Shown here one piece after another: positions 22,622 to 34,139 of a stretch of DNA of 64,000 bases. Both the position numbers and the translations under genes were made by a program. This stretch comes from Cephalotrichum gorgonifer (lineage: Eukaryota; Ascomycota; Sordariomycetes; Microascales; Microascaceae). Positions within the stretch are counted from its first letter, which is position 1. Every line of letters begins with the position of its first letter. The notes beneath the pieces are model-generated. The model had not been told where the DNA came from and did no database searches. It was given only the letters and a program-made list of their open reading frames with translations. The stretch lies in assembly GCA_900312665.1 (NCBI GenBank), contig ONZQ02000017.1:310001-374000 (forward strand), read 5' to 3'.

Positions 22622-23853
22622 ATGGCAACTTCATCGCAACCCCCCGTCATCATCGAGCAGCCCCTCCTCAATAGCATCCCCCTAGACCTCCTCCCCAGAT
22701 TCAACCCCACCTACGTAGAGTACTACAGTAAGTACAGCGCTGGCCGCTTGGCGACGCATCAGGTACCCATAGAGGCGTACCGGAGGGACCCGGCGGCCTA
22801 CACCATCAGCTACGGGCGGGAGATCGTCGACACGGGCTCCCTCCTCATCTCGGAGGAGAAGTGCCCAGTTGAGGGCGGGGAGATCACGGTGCGCATCTTC
22901 CAACCGGCCCAGGTGACGCCAGGCCAGGCTCCGCGCCCGGCCTACATCAACTTCCACGGCGGTGGGTGGGTATTCGGCGGTCTAGCCACGGACGTCGACC
23001 TGTGCAAGAGGCTGGCTCTCGAGGTGGGCTGTGTCGTCTTCGATGTTGACTACCGCCTTGCTCCCGAGTTCAAGTTCCCCGTTCCGGTCGATGACTGCTG
23101 GACCGCTTTTAACTGGGTTAGTTTCTGATCGGACTACCGGTTCATCATGACTATTTGATACAGGTCATAGAATACCTTCTAACTGAGGAACTGGCGGAAT
23201 AGGTCCGAGATACGAAGGCGGCTGAACTTAACCTCGACCTAGACAAGGTGGCCATCGGCGGGTGCTCCTCGGGCGGCCACCTCGCCGCCGTCACCGCACA
23301 CAGGTGCCGAGACGCCGACATCCCCCTCGCCTTCCAGCTCCTCGGGATCCCCGTGTGCGACCTGCACGTATTCACGCCCATGGGCGAGCTGCGGCCGGAC
23401 TGTCCGTACGAGTCGTACCGGGAGATGTACCATTCGCAACCTCTGCCTGCCGAGAGGATGATGTGGTTCCACAAGAAGTTTCTAGGTTGTCCGAGACCCA
23501 AGGAGCTAGATGATGTGAGCTTTTGGAATTCCAAATTCCGGGTATTTGCGTGGGAGGATGGGGGAAAAGTACTAAAATTCGGACTATAGGACTGGAAAGT
23601 GTCGCCTATTAGAGCACCGAGCTTTGAGGGACTGGCGCCAGCGCTGATAGTGACGGCGGAGATGGATGTTGTGCGGGATGAGGGCGAGGCGTATGGGAGG
23701 AAGATGAGAGAGGCGGGGTGTGAGGCCGAGGTCATTCGGGTCGGGGGAGCGCCGCATGCATTTATGCAGATGGACGGGATCATGGAGATTGGGCAGTTGT
23801 ATAACAGGGAGTCTGTACGTGCTCTGCGGTGCGCGTTTGGTGTCGTGGTGTAA
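22622..23853 (+). CDS. HSL-family alpha/beta-hydrolase (esterase)
   Basis: Exons 22622-23116, 23203-23514 and 23590-23853 give 356 residues. The start at 22622 has a strong context (CACCACCATGG); an upstream in-frame ATG at 22556 would add 22 residues. Family marks are HGGGWVFGG (oxyanion site, His112), DYRLAPEFKFPVPVDDCW, the nucleophile elbow GGCSSGGHLAAV with Ser187 (most relatives have GDSAGG), Asp295 in TAEMDVVRDEGEAYG and His325 in GGAPHAFMQMDG. There is no signal peptide, so a cytosolic ester or lactone hydrolase is expected; substrate unknown. Intron 1 has a CTAAC branch site about 20 bases before the TAG acceptor at 23202; using an earlier CAG at 23163 would bring a TAG stop into frame. 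Confidence 0.88.
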
Positions 23854-25394
23854 ATCGGGGTCCGTGGTTCGAGCACGAACTAGGGTGCAGGTCACTATAG
23901 TACTCCAGCTTAGCTACTCATTTATTCTCCATTGTGATGGTCTCTGGTAGAATGGCCAAGCTAGGAAGGTCATTGTGTCACCTCGCATCCCCTGGGGCCT
24001 TGGGATGCGCTGAAGCACCGGAGCACTAATAGCCATCTGTGGAGGTTAACGGTTTCGTTCAGGAGGTATAATGTCTTTTCTTTTTGCAATAGTCGTTCAA
24101 CTAGTCTAACTCGCTTAATCTATGATCCCGCTTTTAATCCATTCCCGTACATAGTCTATAATTAGGAGTTATCTTCCTGAAATACCATCCAACATCCCCA
24201 CGTGAGACAAGATATGACGGCGGATTATATGTCCCCGAAACAGCGTTAATTCATGGTGTTGATAGTTAGATTTATAACCAATTAGTAGAGTAGACTATAG
24301 TAGACTAGCAGGGATAGAGTCAAAAGTATGAATAGGCTCATGGCCAGTGCCACCGTAGCATAGTCCATAGTGTTGATAGGAAATATGATAGGTTGTACCA
24401 GTTTTAAGAGGATATTTATTCCGTGGTGTATTTACATGGACCTACCAAAATTCGGAGAGATGTTTAGTCCTTGATGAATATCCCGAGTTAACTTACTCTT
24501 TACCAACCTATACATCGGAAGTCTCGAGATACAAGGGTCCAAGATTTGCAAGGAAAACAACGACTTTAGGTAGCAGTGGACAACTCGAAGGATTAGCGCT
24601 CCGGTACGTCCGGCCCGGCGTTGGATCTCAGAAACCCCTTTCCACGTCGTGGGGTTACATCTGCATTGGAAGGGTGTCGACTACGTCTAGGTACCATCCC
24701 CCCCGACGCTCCAGAGTTGGTCTACATGTTCGAAGGAGGTCGATACCAGGTTCAGGTATGAGTCCGAATCCGAGTACGAGTAAGAGTAACCAACTCAGTG
24801 GTACTACATCATAAGACTACTGCTGAGGTGTTGCCAAGCAAGAATCCAGAGAGGTTCCCCACGATCTACCCCATGGTAGACCTCGTCTCGACCCAAAATA
24901 TCGACATGACGTCCCGTATTCGGTGCTCAATGCTCCCCCGCAGTCGCTCGGGCCCCTCTGGCGTCGCATTTTATCCCCACGTCACATTGAGCTTCCCGAC
25001 CGTGCCTTTATTATAGGTTATTAATTATTACGGATAAAGTCCCTCCCCGGGCCATCACTCGATGGAGAAATGGATCGCCGGTTCTTCCAGCCCGCGTTTC
25101 TTCAATGCTTCGGCGCAAATGGTACGGTGGAAAGTGGAATTGACGGCTCGGAAATGGACAGACCATTGTCCACCCTAGATCCCTACCCACTCGTCTGTAA
25201 ACGATGTAATCAACATGGGGCGCGCGCGCACGTCGACGGGAGATCGGCACGGAGGGGCGTTTCTCCCACGCGTTGTGAAGGATGTTTTCTTTCCTTAAGA
25301 TCTCCCTTAGCACCCGCTCTCAGTCCTGGATCCAAACCATCGTCTGTCTTGCTCTCGAGGAATCTACGAGTAGATTAAAAGCTTGACTGACACG
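23854..25394. other. gene-poor AT-rich 1.5 kb
   Basis: No coding signal. A hairpin with arms GCATCCC (23985-23991) and GGGATGC (24002-24008) is present, and 24240-24460 is rich in TAGT/ATAG words, as in old mutated repeats. Identity of any former element is not visible. Confidence 0.35.
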
Positions 25395-27527
25395 ATGAGG
25401 AGCCGAAACGTCTGGGCAATCGTTGCCTCTGCAGGCCTCGCGGCGGGCTCATGCAAAATCCCCAAGGTCAACGAAGCCGGACTCACCATCCTCTCCTACA
25501 ACGACCTGACGAGTAAGTGGGCGCCTCAGCATCTAGCCCTAGCGTCTGGAAACCTAACCCCTCTTCCTCCAGATGAACCGGCCGCGGACTCAGCCGCCGT
25601 CCTTGTCCAGGAGTCGAGAACCTACTCGGACTTCGCCAGCATCTGCAAGGAGCTAAGCGAAACTCCCTGGGATCCGTCCTCGCCCTTCGAGAACGGGCTC
25701 AACAGCTCCCTCGCCCACCAACTCTACCTCGAAAACTTCCCGCCCACCCAGCTCTTCTGGGTCGCCAAGGATGGCAGCACCTGCCTCGCCCTGGCCGCCG
25801 ACGGCTCGACCTCCGAGGTCGCCTGCAACAAGAAACTCCCAGGCCTCTGCACGCAGAACGCCCCCGTCTCCACCTCGGAGACCGCCGACGACCCCACCGA
25901 CTTCCGCGTGAACCACACGGTCGGTTCCGTCGTATACAACGGCTACAGGGACCACTTCGTCTTCAAGTTCCGCGGCATCCGGTTCGCCGAGCTGCCCCCG
26001 CGCTTCGAGCACTCCACCCTCTTCCATCCCGACGAGTCCCGGCCCGTGGACGCGCTCAGGGCGGGCGCCAGCTGCCTCCAGCCCATCGGGGAGGTGGAGA
26101 GTGACATGTCCGAGGACTGCCTCTTCCTCAACCTCTGGACCCCGACTCTGCCGCCGGCCAAGGGCGTGTCCAAGGACAAGCTCAAGCCCGTGATGCTCTA
26201 CATCCACGGCGGCGGCTTCACGAGCGGATCGTCCAGGAACACCAACACGGACGGCACGAACCTCGCGTCGCGCGGCGACGTCGTCTCCATCGCCGTCAAC
26301 TACCGCGTCGGCAGCCTGGGGTTCCTCATCCTCGACGACGGCGTGCACAACGGGAACTACGGCATCGGGGACGTCGTCACGGCGCTGGAGTGGGTCCGGG
26401 AGAACGTGGCTTCCTTCGGCGGCGACCCGGAGAGGGTAACCATCTTCGGCGAGTCGGCCGGCGCGGTGCTAGTCCGCGACCTCCTGGCGTCCCACAGGGC
26501 CAAGGGCCTATTCAGCAACGCGATCAGCCAGTCCGGGCCCGCGGGGCTGGCGAGCGACAACGAGTTCGGCTTCGGCGCGTACTACAGCTCCCTCGAGTAC
26601 CAGTACGACAAGGGCTCCCGCCAGGTCGTGAACGAGACGGGGTGCGCGGATTCCGAGGATGTCCTGGCCTGCCTCAGGGCCTTCAACGCGACGGAGATGG
26701 TCAACCTCAAGGCGGTGGCCAACGTGCCGGCGATGGACGGGGACCTCATCCGCGTTACGCACCTGCCCCTCGACGGCAGCGGGCTAACGGGCGACGTGGC
26801 GTTCCTGTCCGGCACGAACCGGAACGAGCTCGGCGTCGACGTGTCTCCGCTCCCGGAGGACTGGACGGTCGAGGACGTGCTGGAGGCGATAAGGGACAGG
26901 CTCGGCTTGGACGCGCGACCCGCGCTCGACAGCGGGCTCTTCCCGCTCCCCAAGGACCCGACGCCCCGGGACCTGGTGGAGTGGGTGGTCCGGGTCGCGA
27001 CGGACGGGGTGTACACGTGCATGGAGCTCGCGACGAACGACGCGGCGGCGCGGGGCGGCGCCTTCGCGGACCTGTACAGCTTCACGTTCAACCGGACGTA
27101 CAGCCCGCGCGGGTACACGCAGCCGCACTGCGACCCCCCCGCCACGGACGGGTTCCCCGACGGGGACCCGAGCAGGGAGTACCTGAAGTGCCACGCGGGC
27201 GAGCAGATGATTGTGTTCGGGACTATCATCAGGGCGGGGCTCCCGGATAGGGACGGGCTGGACGTGCCGTTCATGCAGCTAGTCATGGACTACTGGGCCT
27301 CGTTCGCGTGGACGAGGAACCCAAACCCCGCGGAGGCGTATCTGAGGGCGAGGGGATACCATGGGACGCTGGCGCAGGTGGAGGAGGTGGGCGAGTGGGA
27401 GGCTGCCGGGGCGGAGGGCGCGAAGTTGAGGTTGCTGCAGTGGAATGGGAAGCAGGTGGAGGAGCCGGAGACGGCGCAGTGCCAGGGGCTGGGGATCCCG
27501 CTCAACTTCTGGGATACTGCGCCCTGA
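25395..27527 (+). CDS. secreted type-B carboxylesterase
   Basis: Two exons, 25395-25512 and 25573-27527, give 690 residues. A probable signal peptide (MRSRNVWAIVASAGLAAG) leads into an unusual N-terminal part of about 150 residues with several Cys, before the carboxylesterase/lipase fold. Family marks are FKFRGIRFAELPPRF, SEDCLFLNLWTP, HGGGFTSGSS (oxyanion hole), the nucleophile Ser334 in FGESAGAVLV, and KCHAGEQMIVFG with the likely catalytic His. N-glycosylation sequons are frequent. The 60-base intron has a CCTAACC branch site and CCTCCAG acceptor; it contains no stop and is a multiple of three. The protein probably acts outside the cell on carboxylic esters; substrate unknown. The N-terminal extension is odd compared with the usual 530-580 residues. 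Confidence 0.9.
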   Translation: MRSRNVWAIVASAGLAAGSCKIPKVNEAGLTILSYNDLTSKWAPQHLALASGNLTPLPPDEPAADSAAVLVQESRTYSDFASICKELSETPWDPSSPFENGLNSSLAHQLYLENFPPTQLFWVAKDGSTCLALAADGSTSEVACNKKLPGLCTQNAPVSTSETADDPTDFRVNHTVGSVVYNGYRDHFVFKFRGIRFAELPPRFEHSTLFHPDESRPVDALRAGASCLQPIGEVESDMSEDCLFLNLWTPTLPPAKGVSKDKLKPVMLYIHGGGFTSGSSRNTNTDGTNLASRGDVVSIAVNYRVGSLGFLILDDGVHNGNYGIGDVVTALEWVRENVASFGGDPERVTIFGESAGAVLVRDLLASHRAKGLFSNAISQSGPAGLASDNEFGFGAYYSSLEYQYDKGSRQVVNETGCADSEDVLACLRAFNATEMVNLKAVANVPAMDGDLIRVTHLPLDGSGLTGDVAFLSGTNRNELGVDVSPLPEDWTVEDVLEAIRDRLGLDARPALDSGLFPLPKDPTPRDLVEWVVRVATDGVYTCMELATNDAAARGGAFADLYSFTFNRTYSPRGYTQPHCDPPATDGFPDGDPSREYLKCHAGEQMIVFGTIIRAGLPDRDGLDVPFMQLVMDYWASFAWTRNPNPAEAYLRARGYHGTLAQVEEVGEWEAAGAEGAKLRLLQWNGKQVEEPETAQCQGLGIPLNFWDTAP

Positions 27528-30500
27528 AGCGTCGGATGGATCGTCGCACTTGCGGCATCGAGGAAGTGGGGTGGAGGACAGATAATATTCCGTGGATAGC
27601 TAATAGCTAATCAGTGCTTGAGCAAAGGGTTGATGGGGTCAATCCTAGTAAGCAGATGTAAGATCCCACGTTGCGTCGCAGGCGGTGACGGCGATCTGCA
27701 GCGCTTCGCCGTTGTCAGAGAGGTTGAGCAGCCGGTGATCTTCACTGTAGTAGCCCGGAACTCCGCGTACGATTTACGGTAGTGGGAAGTAGGCCCTTCC
27801 GACCCTTCTACTCCGGAATGGTGCAGACGCGCGTCCCGGAACCTAGAGATGATATCGCCGTGCTTTTGTCAAACCAAGGATGCAGATAACTTTCAAAAAG
27901 GTCCTTGGAGTCGGGCACTCCGCGGGCGTCACACGACATCCCGGCGGTAAAGAGATGGGACTGGCTACCCCGTCGGGACGTGCCCGACGGATTTGTGCAT
28001 GCGCAGGGAAAGCAGCAGGCGGCGCTGCAGTATCGTATCTAGATGATATAATGATGTGTCGTATTTGGCCTTACCAATGGTACACGGGTGTTTACGATGT
28101 GCTGCGGCCCGTGCCTTGATGTACAGAGGTGCAAAGTGTGTCTCCCAAGGCAGCGCAATAGAAAAAAAAGAAATTCGTCTTATATGAGCTAAGACAGTAA
28201 ACTCACGAAAAGGGGCACAACTTCCCTTTTCAGGTTGTAATCCGAGGTGGAGGCGCTGTCTCACTTACAACATCCACCGTTATAGACTAGCTGAATACCA
28301 AGACTCCTCTGAAAGCAAGGCGTAGGGGAAAGGGGCCTAAGGCTAACAGACATTGGAGGGGGAGGTCGACAAGCCATGAAACGCCGAATGCTGTCAAGGT
28401 CTCACCTCATGAGAGGCGCAAGCTTGAAGGGGCCAGATGCAGCATACATAACGAACCGGTCAGTGCTTGTTCTAGTCTCAGGGCGCGATGCTAGCTAGCT
28501 AGCCCACCCTTGAGACATGCATACACATCTACCCACCACAGCCCCCTTGATGCGGTTACCGTTCCCGCCCTGTCAGGCTCCGTGCTTTTCGCTGCAAAGA
28601 GGTGAAGGGAACGACCCGGAGTAGCGGTGAGAGCCAAGAAACCCCCCCCCCCAAAAATGGCGGGACCCCGCATGTCATGCCAGGAGATAATCCTATCCGT
28701 TATTGTGATCACTACTTCTTCAGGTATAAAGTACTTACTTGTTTTGTGCCAGTTCCGAATCTTTCTGTCAAAGCAGTTGCCGCTCGGGGGTGGAATAGTG
28801 ATCTGAAGACGTGATAGGCGGATCTCCCCCCAGCCTGTTCTGTTCAGCTGAAGCCCAGCCTAGCTGAAAAGAGAGAGAAAAGAAAAACCCCTCATCACAA
28901 CGATTGGCTCACCGGTTGTTGACGTTTAGTATGTCTGCAGTGTTGGCAGGCTTGTCGTCGTTGTCGACGTGGGTGGGTTCTATCCTATGCTTCCAGATGC
29001 TGGGGGTGAGAGACGAGTACCTGCAGGATTAGCGTCGCACTTCTGGTCTGAAAGCGGAACGGGCATAGATTGGAAGGGTTCGTGGTGGCTCGCATTGGAT
29101 TCCGGGTCTGGAGTATACATTTTTCCCTTTTGGGAAGTTTTTGGGGTAGTGGTGGTGGTTGTTTATTGTTCTTACTTGCATGGAATATTGGATAAGTGAT
29201 ACGCGGCAATTGGGCCAGGCCGTGGCTTGAGGTGTTAAGATGTCATGGCACTTGAGTGGAGCGATTGGTACAAAGTCGCGGCCCGACACGGAAACAATCA
29301 TCTGGCTCTTCCACCCCATCCCAAGCGTCCAGAACTGGGAGAGTGGTGATTCTCTATTTCGATCTCTCCGCCGTTTCTCAACGGGCGCGGGGGGTAGAGC
29401 CCCTCTTCAATCCGAGAATAAGGATAAGGTTACATTCGACTAAAGTACACTACACACAAACTTGACCAAAGCATTACAAACATCACGGTGCGGTGGCGAC
29501 CCCAATCCTACTCAGTGCCGATCCCCGTCCCCACCGGCCGAGAGGTGAGTTCGACCTGGTCGGGGTGGGGGGAGGTATCACGGATCGGGGTCGCCGGGCG
29601 GGGGGCAGGGCACAGTCACCTCTCGGCGTGCCGGGTCCCACCACGTTTTGCGTGCATACTTGTACTTGCATGTTCAGCGCGCCTGGGGGGGCTGCTTGTA
29701 GTTACCGATTTCTCCAAGTGAGGGGTGCGTCCCCCGCGACGGTGAGAAACTGCACTTTACTCCTCACACAGGAGATACTATTCGCGGATATGTCGTTTGT
29801 GTGTGTGGCTAATGCTCGCTGGCAATCATCTCCTCATCTTCTCAGTGGAGCCGTGAGTGAAAGGCGGTTCGGTCAGATAGATGGGGAACTGATTATCGGT
29901 ATGTGGGAGCCGGGCTTGTCTATCAATGCAAGAACATGCCCGTCGTTCAGTGTGGCATCTTACTCTGCGCATGGCCACCGCCCTATTCTTTAGCCAGGGA
30001 TCTCGTTCACCCTCGCTCGATATTACTCGATCAGCTCATCAAACTAATGACGTTCGTAGGTCACTAGTGGACCAAGGTGTGAAGTAAGACCATGAGCGTC
30101 ATGTTTAGGGTTGGGTGAGACGGTGGTTGGCGGGAGGTAGAGAGTGGAGATACAAGTATACCGGTCCATACACACTCTGTACCCCGCGCTCCATTCCTTA
30201 ACTGTACGATTCTCCCATGGACTCGGGCGAGCGTTGTCAGCGCTGACTCGTATCACACAATCGCGCATGCGCAAAACTTTCCTCCCTCGCTGACAGATGA
30301 CCGTTGCCAGTGTCGGTGTTGGTGCCGGAGTCGTGTGTATGTATGTTAGGATTCTCCAAGGGCTCGAGTCCTGCAGGCCCGCCTGACGCGGTCATCACAC
30401 AAGAGCGCAAGCCCACACAATGACAATCAATGTCTCTCGCTGATGGAACGTTGGTGTCAGTCTCAGTCATCCAGATCTGATCTCAGTTCACGTCAGGTCC

Positions 30501-33020
30501 CACCTCCGCTCCGCTAGCCCATCTGACATTTGCATGTTCCATGTTCAAGTACCGGGGCAAAAGACCAGAAGAACCCTTTTTTCCCTTTCGCCACATTTCG
30601 TAAATTCCAAGACAACACAACAGGCGTCCGGCCAAAGTCCCGCCGACCGAGGTACCTGCATCGCCTAGAACGAAAAAACCGAGAGGAGGGAACAAGGAAA
30701 AGTGGGGTTGTTCGGCGGGGGACTGCCGAGCGAACAAGAAACTGAGCATCATAATGGCATGATGATGCTGGGCCCCGCTGCTGCCCAGTCGTTCATAATG
30801 TATTTTTTTTCTCGCGTGTTGCTTGGCGGGGCGGAGCGAGCGAGCGAGCTGAGCGCTATTACCACCTCGACGGGCGACTAGCATTGGATCGCGTTTTGTG
30901 GTGGGGAATGGTGTGTGGCCACTATGGAGGACTTTACAATGTACTCGTTTCTTAGTGGAGATCGGCCTAACAACTGGTGATGGAAGGTGAACTTGGCAGG
31001 AAATGTGACAATGCAAAGGTACGAGTAGAACACCTCCGACCACGGCTCCCGAGTAACTATTATCCGAGTATCCGTCCGAGTAAGAGGTACAAATATCCGC
31101 GGAGAATCTATGGTACTAGGAAAACAAGAGGTCGGTACGGTAAACAGAGCCCAAATAGGATATAGAAAGCGCACTTGTCTGCAGAGTCAGACGTCAAACG
31201 AAGGACGGGCAACTATTACTACATGACAATCAATGCAATTGCGTCAGTGCCAGGCCCTTTTCGGACTAATCCACCTGTGGTTTGGGCTCAGGCTGCCACT
31301 TCCCAACGGGCGGATTCAGGTGCTGCGGTGGGCAGGAGCCAGGGCCTGCCTAGCGTCAAAGCCAATGATGTTGCACCACTGACGCACGAACTCATGTCTG
31401 TCTCCAGCTGGACCGGGATGGCCCGGGATTTCGCTTGTACACATATGCCTACTCGTACATGCTACGGAGGATGACAACAGAGGAGGAGTAACGTACACAA
31501 CTTTTCCCCAGCCGGCCCTGATTTTTGGTTACTTTGGAATAAATAGTCCGCGTGATAATAGTTCGGGGGGAAACCGACTTTGGTAGAATACCTACCGTTA
31601 TGACGAGGTTGGATTACAACGTATAGAGGAAGAAATATAGCGACGTAATCCTGCAGACGGAAAGAGCTGCCAAGTAATAACTTACTACATACTTACTTAC
31701 TACATGCTCCTGCCTCGTTCGGAGGAAACGGAAGGAGCGATGGAAGGAGACGCCAGGCTAGGCTACTTGCACTACTTCTTGTGCAGGGATGACCGCTACA
31801 GAGTACAATGCTACCATGCAGCCCAGGCCTAAGCTAGCGAATGCCCCGCCCCCAAGCCCTTGGATGCAACGTGAGACGGCGTCATCCATCAGCGATTTCG
31901 AGCCCCATCCTCCCTTTGTTCTGCCTTTTCCCCAAGTACTTGTAGTAGCTCGTCACCGTCACCGTCCGCTCATCGGTGCCCATCTGCCCACCACTTCACT
32001 TTTTGTGCGCGTTGTACAAACGTACTCGTAAATAAGCGCCCTGAACATCGGAGAGTCTTTGACCGGAATCTCCTGTCTCCCCGCCCCGCATCGCATAAGG
32101 TCCTATCCTATCGCTCTATCGCCCGTCCACAACTTCCCTTCCCTTCCCCACCCCTCCTTCCCTTTCCGGAACTTCCTTTCCCCGAATCAATATTTCTGTC
32201 TTTCCTTCCCCTTCCTTTTCTTTTTCTCACCCCAAGCTTGTCCCCCATTTCTCAAGGGGAAGAGAAATCGGGTTGCGAAAAGAAAACGTCCAAGCAAGAC
32301 GCTCCCTCTTGCGCATCTTCTTGGCGTCCCTCTCCAACTTTCGGGAGTTTGTTTTTGCAACTGGAACACGGCACTCGGCCCAATTGAGCGGTGGATTTAA
32401 TCTCAGCTCGGCGCACCGTCTTTTGTTCGAGACCTCAGTCTGACCTCGTCCCATTCCGGTCACGAGATTTAGACTTCCCGCCTACCCCCCCCCCCCGCTA
32501 CGAGTACTAAGCACCGGAGATCACTCTCACTCCGACGAAAGAGCAATTTGCGCATTTATTCGCCTTGAATACCCAAGCACCACCCGAATTTCGGGGTCCA
32601 AGCCCCAAGCAAACTCGCCCGAGCCGAGCCTATATTTTCGAAACTCGTTCGGCTCCAGCTACGCTCCCCACACCTCACTGGTCTGCCACCGCCAAGCACG
32701 TCCATCCTACGTACTTGTGCGCCTGCCATTTGCCCAACACGGGCCAGCAGTCTTCCCAACCTCGTTTTTTGTCAGGCCTAGCTAGCCTCGAGCGAAGGTT
32801 ACTTTTCTTTCTTGACGACGCCCAGCCGCTCGAGGATAGCGATTGCTTGTTCCCGGCGATCCCGACGATCCCGGCGAGAGGAGAAAAAATCCATCGGACG
32901 ATAAGGGGGGCAAACGGAAACCCAGATCCACCCTCAGGGGGGCCGGCCCCTGCCGAAAGCCACCCAGACCGCCTCTACTCCTACTCGTATTAACCCTCTC
33001 TTCCCTCCTCGACCGACACC
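27528..33020. other. gene-poor 5.5 kb
   Basis: No supported gene in 5.5 kb, although many short frames are open. Contents seen: a GC-rich island with interleaved inverted repeats (29495-29627), a GAGC tandem near 30836-30852, TACT/TTAC-rich words near 31675-31705, and a long pyrimidine-rich tract (about 32105-32235) of the sort found in promoters and leaders of highly expressed fungal genes, ahead of the gene at 33021. Confidence 0.4.
29495..29627. repeat. interleaved inverted repeats in a GC-rich island
   Basis: Arm A GGCGACCCC (29495-29503) pairs with GGGGTCGCC (29587-29595); arm B GCCGAGAGGTGA (29537-29548) pairs perfectly with TCACCTCTCGGC (29616-29627). The order A, B, A', B' is that of a pseudoknot rather than a nested hairpin. 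No function is evident. Confidence 0.6.
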
Positions 33021-34139
33021 ATGCTCGACCCACAACCACGACGGGGGCCCGTTGACTCCGCCGCGGTTTACACACACTCCCGAACGAGAACCAGCTCCTC
33101 TGGCGCCTACAACCCCTACCCGGCCGCCCCCCCGACGTACCACTCCCAAGAGCGCCAGCAGTACCAGCAACACCAGTACTCCCAACAACAATACCAGCAA
33201 TACCAACAGCAACAGTACCACCAGCCCCCGCAGAACATGCAGTACAACCGCCGCTCCCCCTCCGTGAACACCTTCTCCACGGCCTCCACCGCCGGCCCGC
33301 CCCCCGCGGCCTACCGCACCTCGCCAACCACCGACCTCCGACGCTCGATCTCCTCCCGCTCCGGCGGCGGCTCCCCGCAGCCCTCCGGCTATGTCGCGTC
33401 GCTCCGGAGGCAGAAGGGCACCGTGTGGTGCGACCGCGCACAACCTGAGGACCCGCACCTCGCCGCGCAGCTCCGCGCCGCGAAGGCGAAGGCGAGCCGC
33501 GCCATGGCCGGGTCGAGCCGACCCGTCAACGCCACAGGGCGGACGAGCACGGGCATCAGCACTACTGGAAAGGTGGCGGCGAAGATTCGACATCACGGGA
33601 AGCCCGGTGTGAGGGGGTATGCTCCGGGGGAGAACCATGTCGGCGTGGGCGGGGTGCCGCCTAGGCTGAGTGCCACCGAGGTGGAGGGCGGGAGCTCGGA
33701 CGACGAGGACAGGGGCCAGGGGCAGTACTACCACCATCACAGACGCACGGGGAGTGGGCGGAGTAGCACGAAGAGTGAGAGAAGAGGGATACCGTATCGG
33801 GGTAGTGGGGGGCTAGGGAGTCAGAGAGGGACACCGTCGAGGCAGGGTAGCCTGGCGGAGAGTATCCCGGAGAGGATGGAGGGCCCGATAGTGGTGATAG
33901 GTGGGCCAGAGGAGGAAAGGACTAGGAATGGGAAGCCACGGAGTGTGGCGAGCGCGAGCAGCGGAGAGAGGGCGGACAACATCGGGGAGCTTGGGCAGGA
34001 CACGGGTATAGCGAGCAGGTCGCGCAGGGCCGCGGACGCCGCGAAGGAAAAGGGAATAGGGCTGGAGAGGAAAGGGAGCGTGGACGAGAGGACGTCAACG
34101 CTTACGGGAGGCAAGCTTTACATCGCCAACCCTGATTAA
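33021..34139 (+). CDS. fungal conserved hypothetical protein, Gln/Tyr-rich N-terminus
   Basis: A single exon encodes 372 residues. Residues about 40-75 are almost wholly Q, Y, H and S (SQQQYQQYQQQQYHQPPQ), encoded by mixed CAG/CAA codons, and should be disordered. After a Ser-rich stretch comes the only ordered-looking motif, GYVASLRRQKGTVWCDRAQP, followed by EDPHLAAQLRAAKAKA; I recall this WCDR motif from uncharacterised filamentous-fungus proteins. The remainder is Ser/Arg/Gly-rich with possible phosphorylation sites and ends in GGKLYIANPD. No membrane helix or signal peptide is present. The preceding long pyrimidine tract suggests active transcription. Function is unknown. Confidence 0.8.
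   Translation: MLDPQPRRGPVDSAAVYTHSRTRTSSSGAYNPYPAAPPTYHSQERQQYQQHQYSQQQYQQYQQQQYHQPPQNMQYNRRSPSVNTFSTASTAGPPPAAYRTSPTTDLRRSISSRSGGGSPQPSGYVASLRRQKGTVWCDRAQPEDPHLAAQLRAAKAKASRAMAGSSRPVNATGRTSTGISTTGKVAAKIRHHGKPGVRGYAPGENHVGVGGVPPRLSATEVEGGSSDDEDRGQGQYYHHHRRTGSGRSSTKSERRGIPYRGSGGLGSQRGTPSRQGSLAESIPERMEGPIVVIGGPEEERTRNGKPRSVASASSGERADNIGELGQDTGIASRSRRAADAAKEKGIGLERKGSVDERTSTLTGGKLYIANPD

Noticed and set aside
23940..24010. tRNA-like start (CTCTGGTAGAATGGCCAAG) with a nearby hairpin
   Set aside because: No acceptor stem or T loop can be built; kept only as a hairpin note.
26390..27250. 286-codon plus-strand frame rich in R, G and P
   Set aside because: Frame-shifted shadow inside the carboxylesterase exon; composition typical of GC-rich third-position effects.
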